Origin: Ectopseudomonas khazarica
GTDB taxonomy: Bacteria; Pseudomonadota; Gammaproteobacteria; Pseudomonadales; Pseudomonadaceae
Length of the DNA: 64,000 nucleotides
Assembly (NCBI RefSeq): GCF_004521985.1
Contig: NZ_SBHZ01000018.1
Span: forward strand, 35,061-99,060
Direction of reading: 5' to 3'
Of this stretch, positions 9,013-18,179 are shown piece after piece. The position numbers and the translations under genes are program-made. A model generated the notes under the pieces. That model searched no databases and had not been told where the DNA came from. It saw nothing but the letters and a program-made list of their open reading frames with translations. Numbering within the stretch: position 1 is the stretch's first letter; every line of letters starts with the position of its first letter.

Positions 9013-9978
9013 TCAGCGCGGTGCGTAGGCGAACACATCGGCGCGCATCTGGTGCGCGTCCATCCCGGCGTCGACCAGCGCATCGAGCGTGGCGTAGACC
9101 ATGGCCGGGGAACCGCTGGCGTAGACGTGCAGCTCCTTGAGGTCGGAGAAGTCTTCGCGCACCGCTTCGTGCAACAGACCACAACGACCCTGCCAGCCAC
9201 ATTGGTCGCTGACCACCTGATGCAGATGCAGATTGGCCAGTTGCTGCCACTCGGCCCAATGCGGCAGCTGATAGAAGTCGTCGGGACGACGTGCGCCCCA
9301 GTACAGGTGCACCGGGTGGGCGAAGCCGCTGGCGCGGCAGTGTTCGATCAGGCTGTGCATCTGACCCATGCCGGTGCCGGCGGCGATCAGCACCAGCGGT
9401 CCTGCCGGCAGTTCGGCCAGGTGGGTATCGCCATAGGGCATCTGCACGCGGGCAAAGCCGTGTTCGCGCAGGTGCTCGAGCAGCAGGCGGGTGCTGTCTT
9501 CACGCGCCAGGATGTGCAATTCCAGTTCGCGACCGGAATGCGGTGCCGACGCCAGGGAGAAAGCGGCCATCTCGCCGTCCGGGCGCTGCAGCAGCAGGTA
9601 TTGCCCGGCGTGATAGCGCGGCACCTTGCCGGCGGGCGTGCGCAGGCGCACGCGATAGACGTCGCCGCCCACGTCGAGGCACTCGATCATCTGGCAATTC
9701 AGCTCACGCACCGGCAGCTCGCCCGGCGCCAGCACGCCATCCCAGTGCAGCACGCAATCTTCCAGCGGCTCGGCCAGACAAGTGAACAGCTCGCCATGGT
9801 CCAGTTCGACACCGGACTGCAGCACCCGCCCCTCGACCAGCAGCGCCGCACAGATATGGCAGTTACCGTTGCGGCAGCTTTGCGGGCACTCGTAGCCCAG
9901 GCGCCGGGCGCCGTCGAGGATGCGCTCGCCCGGCTGCAGGGCCAGGGTGACGCCGGAAGGTTGCAGGGTGACATTCAT
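9013..9978 (-). CDS. Ferredoxin/flavodoxin-type NAD(P)H oxidoreductase (2Fe-2S domain plus Fre-like reductase)
   Basis: 321-residue electron-transfer protein. The N-terminus is a plant-type [2Fe-2S] domain with Cys35, Cys40, Cys43 and Cys67 (motif SCRNGNCHIC). An FAD-binding domain follows (motif FSLAS), then an NAD(P)-binding domain with GTGMGQ. This resembles the proteins labelled CDP-6-deoxy-delta-3,4-glucoseen reductase or NAD(P)H-flavin reductase. The ATG at 9978 overlaps the ubiD stop by one base (TGATG), so the two are translationally coupled. E. coli also has a flavin reductase gene (fre) beside ubiD, which suggests a link to flavin chemistry for the decarboxylase; that link is inference. 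A much longer upstream reading is possible, but its extra residues lie antisense to nothing and overlap ubiD in another frame, so I rejected it. Confidence 0.85.
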   Translation of the reverse strand: MNVTLQPSGVTLALQPGERILDGARRLGYECPQSCRNGNCHICAALLVEGRVLQSGVELDHGELFTCLAEPLEDCVLHWDGVLAPGELPVRELNCQMIECLDVGGDVYRVRLRTPAGKVPRYHAGQYLLLQRPDGEMAAFSLASAPHSGRELELHILAREDSTRLLLEHLREHGFARVQMPYGDTHLAELPAGPLVLIAAGTGMGQMHSLIEHCRASGFAHPVHLYWGARRPDDFYQLPHWAEWQQLANLHLHQVVSDQCGWQGRCGLLHEAVREDFSDLKELHVYASGSPAMVYATLDALVDAGMDAHQMRADVFAYAPR

Positions 9979-11444
9979 CAATCGATTCCCAGCTCGCTCC
10001 ACAACGCATCGACCCGCGCCACTACCGCAGGGTCCTTCTCGATGGCACGACCCCATTCGCGCGTGGTCTCGCCCGGCCACTTGTGGGTGGCGTCCAGGCC
10101 CATCTTCGAGCCCAGGCCGGAGATCGGCGAGGCGAAGTCGAGGTAGTCGATCGGCGTGTTGTCGATCATCACCGTGTCGCGCTTGGGGTCCATGCGCGTG
10201 GTAATCGCCCAGATCACGTCGTTCCAGTCCCGTGCGTTGATGTCGTCGTCGGTGACGATAACGAACTTGGTGTACATGAACTGTCGCAGGAACGACCACA
10301 CACCGAGCATTACGCGCTTGGCGTGGCCGGGGTACTGCTTCTTCATGGTCACCACCGCCATGCGGTAGGAACATCCTTCCGGCGGCAGGTAGAAGTCGGT
10401 GATCTCCGGGAACTGCTTCTGCAGGATCGGTACGAACACCTCGTTCAGCGCCACGCCGAGAATCGCCGGCTCATCGGGCGGGCGGCCGGTGTAGGTGCTG
10501 TGGTAGATCGGCTCGCGGCGGCGGGTGATGCGCTCGACGGTGAACACCGGGAAGGTATCGACCTCGTTGTAGTAGCCGGTGTGATCGCCGTAGGGCCCCT
10601 CCGGTGCGGTTTCGCCCGGATGGATCACGCCCTCCAGCACGATCTCGGCACTGGCCGGCACCTGCAGCTCGCTGCCGACGGCCTTGATCAGCTCGGTGCG
10701 ATGACCACGCAGCAGCCCGGCGAAGGCGTACTCGGAAAGGGTATCGGGCACCGGGGTGACCGCGCCGAGGATGGTCGCCGGGTCAGCACCCAGCGCCACG
10801 CAGACCGGGTACGGTTTGTCCGGGTGCTTCTGGCACCATTCGCGGTAGTCCAGCGCACCGCCACGGTGGCTGAGCCAGCGCATGATCACCTTGTTGCGGC
10901 CGATCACCTGCTGGCGGTAGATGCCGAGGTTCTGCCGTTCCTTGTTCGGGCCCTTGGTGATGGTCAGGCCCCAGGTGATCAGCGGCGCCACGTCGCCTGG
11001 CCAGCAGTGCTGGATCGGCAGCTTGCCCAGATCGACGTCGTCACCCTCCTCGATCACCTCATGGCAGGGTGCGTCCTTGACCACCTTGGGCGCCATGGAG
11101 ATGACCTTCTTGAAGATCGGCAGCTTGCTCCAGGCATCCTTGAGGCCTTTCGGCGGCTCGGGCTCCTTGAGGAAGGCCAGCAACTTGCCGATCTCGCGCA
11201 GCTCGGACACATCCTCGGCGCCCATGCCCAGCGCCACGCGCTTGGGCGTGCCGAACAGGTTGCCGAGCACCGGCACGTCGAAGCCCGTGGGCTTTTCGAA
11301 CAGCAGCGCCGGACCACCCTTGCGCAGGGTGCGGTCGCAGATTTCGGTCATTTCCAGAACGGGGGATACCGGGGTCTGGATGCGCTTGAGTTCGCCGCGC
11401 TTTTCCAGTTCACGGATGAAGTCGCGCAGGTCGCGATACTGCAT
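9978..11444 (-). CDS. ubiD: UbiD 4-hydroxy-3-polyprenylbenzoate decarboxylase
   Basis: 488 residues, close to the E. coli UbiD length. UbiD removes the carboxyl group of the polyprenylated benzoate ring in ubiquinone synthesis, using prenylated FMN made by UbiX. The start MQYRDLRDFI and the conserved block EGPYGDHTGYYNEVD near residue 288 are typical, as is the run FPEITDFYLPPEG later in the chain. It precedes a flavin-type reductase with a one-base overlap. In P. aeruginosa an acyltransferase gene lies between ubiD and rho; here it is absent and ubiD follows rho after about 130 bases. Confidence 0.95.
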   Translation of the reverse strand: MQYRDLRDFIRELEKRGELKRIQTPVSPVLEMTEICDRTLRKGGPALLFEKPTGFDVPVLGNLFGTPKRVALGMGAEDVSELREIGKLLAFLKEPEPPKGLKDAWSKLPIFKKVISMAPKVVKDAPCHEVIEEGDDVDLGKLPIQHCWPGDVAPLITWGLTITKGPNKERQNLGIYRQQVIGRNKVIMRWLSHRGGALDYREWCQKHPDKPYPVCVALGADPATILGAVTPVPDTLSEYAFAGLLRGHRTELIKAVGSELQVPASAEIVLEGVIHPGETAPEGPYGDHTGYYNEVDTFPVFTVERITRRREPIYHSTYTGRPPDEPAILGVALNEVFVPILQKQFPEITDFYLPPEGCSYRMAVVTMKKQYPGHAKRVMLGVWSFLRQFMYTKFVIVTDDDINARDWNDVIWAITTRMDPKRDTVMIDNTPIDYLDFASPISGLGSKMGLDATHKWPGETTREWGRAIEKDPAVVARVDALWSELGID

Positions 11445-11537
11445 GCAGGAGCCTCGTGTCGGGCTGGCTTGGGTCAGCCGTAAAGTTTAGCGCCGAAGTC
11501 GGGCTTTCAGAAGGCTTGAAAGCCTCCAGATACGACA

Positions 11538-11557
11538 AGGCCGGGTTTCCCCGGCCT
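11538..11557 (-). terminator. Stem-loop downstream of rho
   Basis: AGGCCGGG and its complement form an 8-bp GC-rich stem with a four-base loop, 20 bases past the rho stop codon. The T-tract on the minus strand is weak (TTGTCGT), so termination may be partial. Confidence 0.55.
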
Positions 11558-11576
11558 CGTGGCACAGCGCAAGGTC

Positions 11577-12836
11577 TTACTTGCGCTTCATCGACAGGAA
11601 GAACTCGTCGTTGGTCTTCGTCGCTTTCAGCTTGTCGATGAGGAACTCGATGGCGGCGATCTCGTCCATCGGGTGCAGCAGCTTGCGCAGAATCCACATG
11701 CGCGACAGCTCTTCCTCGCCGGTCAGCAACTCTTCACGACGGGTGCCCGACTTGTTGATATTGATCGCCGGGAAGGTGCGCTTCTCGGCCACGCGACGGT
11801 CGAGGATCAGCTCCATGTTGCCGGTGCCCTTGAATTCCTCGTAGATCACTTCGTCCATCTTCGAGCCGGTCTCGATCAGCGCGGTGGCGAGGATGGTCAG
11901 CGAGCCGCCTTCCTCGATGTTGCGCGCGGCACCGAAGAAGCGCTTCGGCTTCTCCAGGGCATGGGCGTCGACACCACCGGTCAGCACCTTGCCGGAGCTC
12001 GGGATCACGGTGTTGTAGGCACGTGCCAGACGGGTGATGGAGTCGAGCAGGATGACCACATCCTTCTTGTGCTCGACCAGGCGCTTGGCCTTCTCGATGA
12101 CCATCTCGGCAACCTGCACGTGGCGGGTCGGCGGCTCGTCGAAGGTGGAGGCGACCACTTCGCCGCGCACGGTGCGCTGCATCTCGGTCACTTCTTCCGG
12201 ACGCTCGTCGATCAGCAGGACGATCAGGTGCACTTCCGGGTTGTTGCGCGTGATGTTCGACGCGATGTTCTGCAGCATGATGGTCTTGCCCGCCTTCGGC
12301 GGGGCGACGATCAGGCCACGCTGGCCCTTGCCGATCGGCGCGCAGAGGTCGATCACACGGCCGGTGATGTCCTCGGTGGAGCCGTTGCCGGCCTCCATGG
12401 TCAGGCGCTTGTTGGGGAACAGCGGCGTCAGGTTCTCGAAGAGAATCTTGCTCTTGGCGTTCTCCGGGCGGTCGAAGTTGATGCTGTCGACCTTGAGCAG
12501 GGCGAAGTAACGCTCGCCTTCTTTCGGCGGGCGGATCTTGCCGACGATGGTGTCACCGGTACGCAGGTTGAAGCGGCGGATCTGGCTGGGCGAGACATAG
12601 ATGTCGTCCGGGCCGGCCAGGTAGGAGGAGTCCGCGCTGCGCAGGAAGCCGAAACCGTCCTGGAGGATCTCCAGCACGCCGTCACCGGAAATTTCCTCGC
12701 CGCTTTTGGCATGCTTCTTCAGCAGGGCGAAGATGATGTCCTGTTTGCGCGAACGGGCCATGTTTTCCAGGCCCATCTGTTCGGCCATGTCCAGCAGTTC
12801 GGCAATCGGCTTTTGCTTGAGTTCGGTCAGATTCAT
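11577..12836 (-). CDS. rho: Transcription termination factor Rho
   Basis: 419 residues, the standard Pseudomonas length. Rho is the hexameric RNA helicase that ends transcription at Rho-dependent sites. The N-terminus (MNLTELKQKP) is the helical Rho_N domain. The RNA-binding cold-shock-like domain follows (GVLEILQDGFGFLR, about 53-66). The Walker A motif PPKAGKT lies near 179-185, then LIVLLIDERPEEV and the Walker B segment VVILLDSITRLARAYN. It sits between trxA and ubiD with its own stem-loops on both sides. The 265-base leader is consistent with autoregulation known for rho, but I cannot point to a specific site. Confidence 0.97.
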   Translation of the reverse strand: MNLTELKQKPIAELLDMAEQMGLENMARSRKQDIIFALLKKHAKSGEEISGDGVLEILQDGFGFLRSADSSYLAGPDDIYVSPSQIRRFNLRTGDTIVGKIRPPKEGERYFALLKVDSINFDRPENAKSKILFENLTPLFPNKRLTMEAGNGSTEDITGRVIDLCAPIGKGQRGLIVAPPKAGKTIMLQNIASNITRNNPEVHLIVLLIDERPEEVTEMQRTVRGEVVASTFDEPPTRHVQVAEMVIEKAKRLVEHKKDVVILLDSITRLARAYNTVIPSSGKVLTGGVDAHALEKPKRFFGAARNIEEGGSLTILATALIETGSKMDEVIYEEFKGTGNMELILDRRVAEKRTFPAININKSGTRREELLTGEEELSRMWILRKLLHPMDEIAAIEFLIDKLKATKTNDEFFLSMKRK

Positions 12837-13021
12837 AGGAATGACGTGATCATCGAGAGGGGAAGAAAGCTGTTAGCTTGAGAGGCCGCGCCGCAGAGAA
12901 GGCGACAGGATCGCGAACGAGTTCGTATAGGAATGAATCGGCGACGGCGTGCAGAGGGCTGCATAGAAAATGCAGCGAGGCCGAATTTAACACCACGAAA
13001 ATACAGCGTCTACCCCAAAAA

Positions 13022-13047
13022 ACGCAAAACCCCGCAAAAAGCGGGGT
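13022..13047 (-). terminator. Rho-independent terminator of trxA
   Basis: On the minus strand ACCCCGC-TTTTT-GCGGGGT is followed by TTTGCGTTTTTT, a 7-bp GC-rich stem and a T-rich tail. It lies 55 bases beyond the trxA stop and separates trxA from rho. Confidence 0.85.
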
Positions 13048-13061
13048 CTTCATCAGGCAGC

Positions 13062-13098
13062 GTGGGGTGGATGACGCTGATCTCATCCACCACCCTGC
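13062..13098. repeat. Solitary REP-like palindrome between trxA stop and its terminator
   Basis: GGTGGATGA, eight bases, then TCATCCACC form a perfect 9-bp stem. The sequence GGTGGATGACGCT..TCATCCACC is the same core that recurs in the 97-bp tandem array at 21633-22346. It sits in the 3' untranslated region of trxA. Confidence 0.75.
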
Positions 13099-13101
13099 GA
13101 C

Positions 13102-13428
13102 TCAGATGTTGCTGTCGAGGAACGCAGCCAGTTGCGACTTGGACAGGGCGCCGACCTTGGTCGCCTCGACGTTGCCGTTCTTGAACAGCATCAGGGTCGG
13201 GATACCGCGTACGCCGTACTTCGGCGGGGTTTCCTGGTTCTCGTCGATGTTGAGTTTGCACACCTTGAGTTTGCCCTGGTATTCCTTGGCGATCTCGTCC
13301 AGCACCGGTGCAATCATCTTGCACGGGCCGCACCACTCAGCCCAGTAGTCGACCAGAACCGGACCCTCAGCCTGGATGACGTCCTGGTCGAAGCTGGCGT
13401 CGCTGACGTTGGTGATGAATTCGCTCAT
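13102..13428 (-). CDS. trxA: Thioredoxin 1
   Basis: 108-residue cytoplasmic thiol-disulfide reductant. The redox motif WCGPC is at residues 32-36, with the conserved cis-proline segment GIPTLMLFKNG near residue 75. The ATG at 13428 (MSEFITNVSD) has GGAG seven bases upstream and gives the usual length. An upstream in-frame ATG adds 14 residues without a ribosome site. It neighbours rho downstream, as in P. aeruginosa, and is followed by a REP-like element and a strong terminator. Confidence 0.97.
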   Translation of the reverse strand: MSEFITNVSDASFDQDVIQAEGPVLVDYWAEWCGPCKMIAPVLDEIAKEYQGKLKVCKLNIDENQETPPKYGVRGIPTLMLFKNGNVEATKVGALSKSQLAAFLDSNI

Positions 13429-13503
13429 GAGAGTCTCCGTATATTCGGAAGCAAAAAGTGGCGACATCATAGCCCGGCTTGAGTGTCACCGAAAGGCGCT
13501 GGC

Positions 13504-13543
13504 GATTGAGCCTTTCAATACCCCTGTGGGGTACGCCTCAATC
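13504..13543 (-). terminator. Nested stem-loop at the 3' end of the GntR regulator gene
   Basis: GATTGAG and CTCAATC flank an inner TACCCC-TGT-GGGGTA hairpin. The structure overlaps the stop codon of the regulator gene. No T-tract is present, so it may be a terminator or an mRNA 3' end stabiliser. Confidence 0.4.
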
Positions 13544-14242
13544 ACCCAGGGTGGTGAAGGCGATGCCGGTGCGCAGCGCTGCGGCGCGGATGTGCTGCTG
13601 CATGGCCTTCTGCGCCGGCCCCGCAGCATGCCGGGCCAGGGCCTTGAGGATCTTGCGGTGTTCCTGCCAGGTTTCCATGGCCCGCTCGGGACGGATGAAC
13701 GGCAGTTTCTGGCTTTCCAGGAAGATGTCCGCGCTGGAGGTCACCAGGGCGAACATCGCCTGGTTGCCACTGGCGGCGAGAATGCGTCGGTGAAACTCGA
13801 AATCCAGCCGCGTCGCCTGCTCGAAGTCCCCAGCGCGCAACGCCTGGCGCATCTGCTCGACGTTGTCTTCGAGGATGTCCAGCTCTTCGGCGGTCATCAC
13901 GCCGGCCGCCAGCCCGCAGGCGAAACCCTCCAGCGCGAAGCGCAGCTGGAAGGTGTCGGCCGCCGACACCTGAGCGGCAAAGGGCCAGACGAAACCACCC
14001 GCAGTCTCGACCTTCGGCGCCTCCTGGACGAACACGCCCTTGCCGGCCTGCACGCTGACCAGCCCCAGGGCGCTGAGCGACGACAGGGCCTCGCGCAACG
14101 AGGCGCGGCTGACGCCGAGGCGCTCGGCCAGGTCGCGCTGCGACGGCAACGCATCGCCGGGGCGATAGCCCTCCTCCTCGATCAGGCGACGAATCGCCTG
14201 CAGAGCGTACTCGGGTACCGCGCGAGGAGCAGAAGCATTCAT
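13538..14242 (-). CDS. GntR family (FadR/FCD subfamily) transcriptional regulator
   Basis: 234 residues. The N-terminal winged helix-turn-helix covers about residues 10-72 (ALPSQRDLAERLGVSRASLREAL, with the usual GVFV wing). The C-terminal all-helical FCD ligand domain contains the metal-binding pattern (DFEFHRRIL and later HIRAAAL). FCD regulators usually control adjacent catabolic or transport genes in response to a carboxylate ligand. It is divergent from the ABC transporter-allA genes, and a TGACC-N4-GGTCA palindrome lies in the intergenic region. It probably represses that operon and itself; the ligand, perhaps a purine breakdown product, is inference. Confidence 0.88.
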   Translation of the reverse strand: MNASAPRAVPEYALQAIRRLIEEEGYRPGDALPSQRDLAERLGVSRASLREALSSLSALGLVSVQAGKGVFVQEAPKVETAGGFVWPFAAQVSAADTFQLRFALEGFACGLAAGVMTAEELDILEDNVEQMRQALRAGDFEQATRLDFEFHRRILAASGNQAMFALVTSSADIFLESQKLPFIRPERAMETWQEHRKILKALARHAAGPAQKAMQQHIRAAALRTGIAFTTLGD

Positions 14243-14368
14243 GGCTGTTCGGGCCGGTCAGTCCAGTGGAGCCGCCTTTGTAAGGCCAGAGACCCACTTC
14301 AGGCAAGTGACGCCCCCTTGTGGAACAGGCCTGCGAAGGAACGCACCGAGATGGCACAGGATTGCATC

Positions 14369-14382
14369 TGACCAATCGGTCA
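14369..14382. promoter_or_regulatory. Candidate operator for the GntR/FCD regulator
   Basis: TGACC-AATC-GGTCA is a perfect 5-bp inverted repeat in the divergent intergenic region between the regulator and the ABC operon. FCD/FadR-type regulators commonly bind TGGTC/GACCA half-sites. Further GACC half-sites follow at about 14400-14412. Confidence 0.5.
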
Positions 14383-14529
14383 ATTACCGCAACTGTTCAG
14401 ACCAGTAAGACCTTATCAATACTCGCCTGAGGCGATGCAAGCCGCTATTTCATTGAACCTGGCACAACCGATGCACTGCACGATCCCGTGCAAAACCCAT
14501 CCGTTTTCATCCTTTCACTGGAGCACGAC

Positions 14530-15315
14530 ATGCGCAGAATCCATCGCAACCTGCTGGCCACCCTGTTCGCCGCCCTGACCCTCGGCGCCACCAGCGCCCA
14601 CGCCGACGCACTCCAGGACATCGGCGCCGCCGGCACACTGAAAGTCGCAGTGCCGCAGGACTTCCCGCCATTCGGCTCTGTCGGCCCGGACCTGCAGCCG
14701 CGCGGCCTGGACATCGACACCGCACAGCTGCTGGCCGACAAGCTGGCGGTGAAACTCGAGCTGACCCCGGTCAACAGCACCAACCGCATTCCCTTCCTCA
14801 CCACCGGCAAGGTCGACCTGGTGATTTCCAGCCTGGGCAAGAACGCCGAGCGCGAGGCCGTGATCGACTTCTCCTCGCCCTACGCGCCCTTCTACCTCGG
14901 CGTGTTCGGCCCGGAAGACGCCAGCATCGCCAGCCTCGATGACCTCGACGGCAAGACCATCAGCGTCACCCGTGGCTCGATCGAGGACATCGAGCTGAGC
15001 AACGTCGCCCCGAAAGGCGCCACCATCAAGCGCTTCGAGGACAACAACTCGACCATCGCCGCCTACCTGTCGGGCCAGGTCGACCTGATCGCCAGCGGCA
15101 ACGTGGTGATGGTGGCCATCTCCGAGAAGAACCCCAAGCGCGTGCCGAGCATGAAGCTCAAGCTCAAGGACTCGCCGGTGTACGTCGGGGTGAACAAGAA
15201 CCAGGCCGCGCTGCTGGACAAGGTCAACGCCATCATCGCCGCCGCCAAGGCCGACGGCAGCCTCGACGCGATCAGCCAGAAGTGGCTGAAGCAACCGCTG
15301 CCGGCTGACCTCTGA
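14530..15315 (+). CDS. Polar amino-acid-type ABC transporter, periplasmic substrate-binding protein
   Basis: 261 residues with a cleavable signal peptide (about 1-25, cut after SAHA) and the bacterial solute-binding family 3 fold. Typical features are LKVAVPQDFPPFG near the N-terminus, GLDIDTAQLLA, GKVDLVISSLGKN and a late SQKWLKQPLP. The ATG at 14530 has GGAG upstream; the earlier in-frame ATG at 14488 would place charged residues before the signal peptide. It is the first gene of a five-gene operon with two permeases, an ATPase and a ureidoglycolate lyase. The ligand cannot be read from sequence; context suggests a nitrogen-rich purine catabolite. Confidence 0.88.
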   Translation: MRRIHRNLLATLFAALTLGATSAHADALQDIGAAGTLKVAVPQDFPPFGSVGPDLQPRGLDIDTAQLLADKLAVKLELTPVNSTNRIPFLTTGKVDLVISSLGKNAEREAVIDFSSPYAPFYLGVFGPEDASIASLDDLDGKTISVTRGSIEDIELSNVAPKGATIKRFEDNNSTIAAYLSGQVDLIASGNVVMVAISEKNPKRVPSMKLKLKDSPVYVGVNKNQAALLDKVNAIIAAAKADGSLDAISQKWLKQPLPADL

Positions 15316-15334
15316 GCCGCGCGGGAGCCGAGCC

Positions 15335-16000
15335 ATGGCGTACCAGTTCGACTTCGCCGCCGTCCTGCAGCACAGCGACCTGCTGCTGCAGGGTGCGGCC
15401 TTCACCCTCGGCCTGACCGCGGTCGGCACCCTGCTGGGTGTCGGCCTCGGTATCGTCGGGGCCATACTGCGCGCCTGGCGCATCCGCCCGTTCGAGCGCA
15501 TCTTCGGCGTCTATGTGGAGCTGATCCGCAACACGCCATTCATCGTCCAGCTGTTCTTCATCTTCTTCGGCCTGCCTTCGCTCGGCGTGCGCCTGAGCGA
15601 GTGGGAGGCCGCCGTGCTGGCGATGGTGATCAACCTCGGCGCCTATTCCACGGAGATCATCCGTGCCGGCATCCAGGCCATTCCGGCCGGGCAGCTGGAA
15701 GCCGCCGCCGCGCTGGCCATGAGTCGCTTCGAGACCTTCCGCCACGTGGTGCTGCGCCCGGCCCTGGGCAAGGTGTGGCCGGCGCTGTCGAGCCAGATCA
15801 TCATCGTCATGCTGGGTTCGGCGGTGTGTTCGCAGATTTCCACCGAGGAGCTGTCGTTCGCCGCCAACTTCATCCAGTCGCGCAACTTCCGCGCCTTCGA
15901 GACCTACCTGCTGACCACCGCGCTGTACCTGCTCATGGCCATCCTGATCCGCCAGCTGCTGGCCTGGGTCGGCCGTCGTTTCATCATGGGAGCCCGCTGA
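15335..16000 (+). CDS. ABC transporter permease (HisM/GlnP type), first subunit
   Basis: 221-residue inner-membrane subunit of a polar amino-acid-type importer. Several hydrophobic helices are visible. It has the characteristic segment YVELIRNTPFIVQLFFIFFGLP and the EAA loop EAAAALAMSRFETFRHVVLRPAL that contacts the ATPase. It lies 19 bases after the binding-protein gene and overlaps the next permease start by one base (TGATG). Confidence 0.9.
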   Translation: MAYQFDFAAVLQHSDLLLQGAAFTLGLTAVGTLLGVGLGIVGAILRAWRIRPFERIFGVYVELIRNTPFIVQLFFIFFGLPSLGVRLSEWEAAVLAMVINLGAYSTEIIRAGIQAIPAGQLEAAAALAMSRFETFRHVVLRPALGKVWPALSSQIIIVMLGSAVCSQISTEELSFAANFIQSRNFRAFETYLLTTALYLLMAILIRQLLAWVGRRFIMGAR

Positions 16001-16633
16001 TGGACTTCACCCTCTGGGACATCCTGCGCAACCTGCTCACCGGCCTGCAATGGACGCTGCTGCTGTCGCTGGTGGCCTTCGTCTGCGGCGGCATCGCCGG
16101 CCTGCTGGTCCTGCTGGCACGCCTGTCGCCCCTGTCTGCGCCACGCATCCTGGCCCGCGGCTACATCGAGCTGTTTCAGGGCACGCCGCTGCTGATGCAG
16201 CTGTTCCTGGTGTTCTTCGGCATCGCCTTGCTCGGCATCGACGTATCGCCCTGGCTGGCAGCCGCCACGGCCCTGACCCTGTTCACCAGCGCCTTCCTCG
16301 CCGAGATCTGGCGCGGCTGCGTCGAATCGATCGCCCGAGGTCAGTGGGAGGCCGCCGAGAGCCTGGCCATGAGTCGCCTGGAAACCCTGCGCCACGTGGT
16401 CCTGCCGCAGGCGCTGCGCATTGCCGTGGCGCCCACCGTCGGCTTCTCGGTGCAGGTGGTCAAGGGCACCGCGGTGACCTCGATCATCGGTTTCACCGAG
16501 CTGACCAAGACCGGCAGCATGCTGGCCAACGCCACGTTCGAGCCCTTCATGGTCTACGGCTTCGTCGCCCTCGGTTACTTCCTGCTCTGCTACCCGCTGT
16601 CCCTCGCTGCATACCGCCTGGAAAGGAGGCTCA

Positions 16634-16647
<14 letters not shown>
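16000..16647 (+). CDS. ABC transporter permease (HisM/GlnP type), second subunit
   Basis: 215 residues, paired with the preceding permease to form the heterodimeric channel. It carries the family segment YIELFQGTPLLMQLFLVFFGIA and the EAA loop EAAESLAMSRLETLRHVVLPQAL, followed by VKGTAVTSIIGFTELT. The start ATG at 16000 overlaps the previous stop codon. The end overlaps the ATPase gene by 14 bases, so all three are translationally linked. Confidence 0.9.
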
Positions 16648-17365
<718 letters not shown>

Positions 17366-17370
17366 ACGCC

Positions 17371-17865
17371 ATGCCGCCCCTGCCGCTGCACATCGAGCCG
17401 CTGACCCGCGAGGCCTTCGCCCCGTTCGGCGAGGTGATCGAGACCGCCGATGCCCGCTCCTTTCCGATCAACGCCGGGACCACCACCCGCTATCACGACC
17501 TGGCCCGGGTGGAACTGGCCGGCGAGGCGCCGCGCACCCTGGTCAACCTGTTCGAGGGTCAGGCCTGGCATGTGCCCATCGAGATTCGCATGCTCGAACG
17601 ACACCCCCTGGGCAGCCAGGCGTTCTACCCGGTGGACGGCGGACGCATGCTGATCGTCGTCGCCCCGCCTGGCGAACTGGACGAATCGCGCATCCGTGCC
17701 TTCGTCAGCGCAGCGGATCAAGGCATCAACTACGCCCGTGGCACCTGGCACCACCCGCTGCTGAGCCTGCAACGCCCTGCTCGCTTCCTCGTGGTGGATC
17801 GCGGCGGCAATGGTCACAACTGCGAAGAGCGGATGCTCGAACGACCGCTGCAAGCCCTGCTCTGA
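17371..17865 (+). CDS. allA: Ureidoglycolate lyase
   Basis: 164 residues of the AllA family, which splits ureidoglycolate into glyoxylate and urea in the last step of allantoin degradation. Family features include PLTREAFAPFGEVIE at the N-terminus, the cupin-like core with RHPLGSQAFYPV (ERHPLGSQ), and YARGTWHHPLL near the end. It is the last gene of the ABC operon, six bases after the ATPase stop. A GTG at 17362, overlapping that stop (GTGA), is an alternative start adding three residues; neither has a clear ribosome site. The link between this enzyme and an importer suggests uptake of allantoate, ureidoglycolate or a related ureide. Confidence 0.88.
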   Translation: MPPLPLHIEPLTREAFAPFGEVIETADARSFPINAGTTTRYHDLARVELAGEAPRTLVNLFEGQAWHVPIEIRMLERHPLGSQAFYPVDGGRMLIVVAPPGELDESRIRAFVSAADQGINYARGTWHHPLLSLQRPARFLVVDRGGNGHNCEERMLERPLQALL

Positions 17866-18179
17866 GCCATTGGGCGCATCGCACGGCGCCACCTGCGCGG
17901 GCACAGGCGCTGCGCCCTGGATACTCCGGGGCGTAAGGCACCTGTGATTTCGTGACCGGGGTTCCAGGTCACGTCACTCCGTCGCAATCCACCGCTGGAG
18001 GTGCTTGCCGTCGCGGCGGATTTGCCACAGGCTAGCCGCTCGGACGCAGCCGTCCGGCGAGCCGCGACTGGCTTGCCTCGTGCCTGCGCACAGGGTCTGC
18101 TGAGCAGCAGGAAGCAACATGACGGCTCAGGGCGGCTTGCCGCACGACTCAGCCGCGCCATCCCAACAAGGAGCATCAG
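17866..18179. other. 314-base intergenic region between allA and the secreted hypothetical gene
   Basis: I see no gene here. It contains an inverted repeat GTGACC-N9-GGTCAC at 17952-17972 that could be an operator or a terminator stem. The sequence AAGGAGCATCAG just before 18180 provides the ribosome site for the next gene. Confidence 0.5.

Noticed and set aside
9979..10374. An N-terminal extension of the reductase to 453 residues.
   Set aside because: The extension overlaps ubiD, has no domain, and the ATG at 9978 gives a normal ferredoxin-domain start coupled to the ubiD stop.
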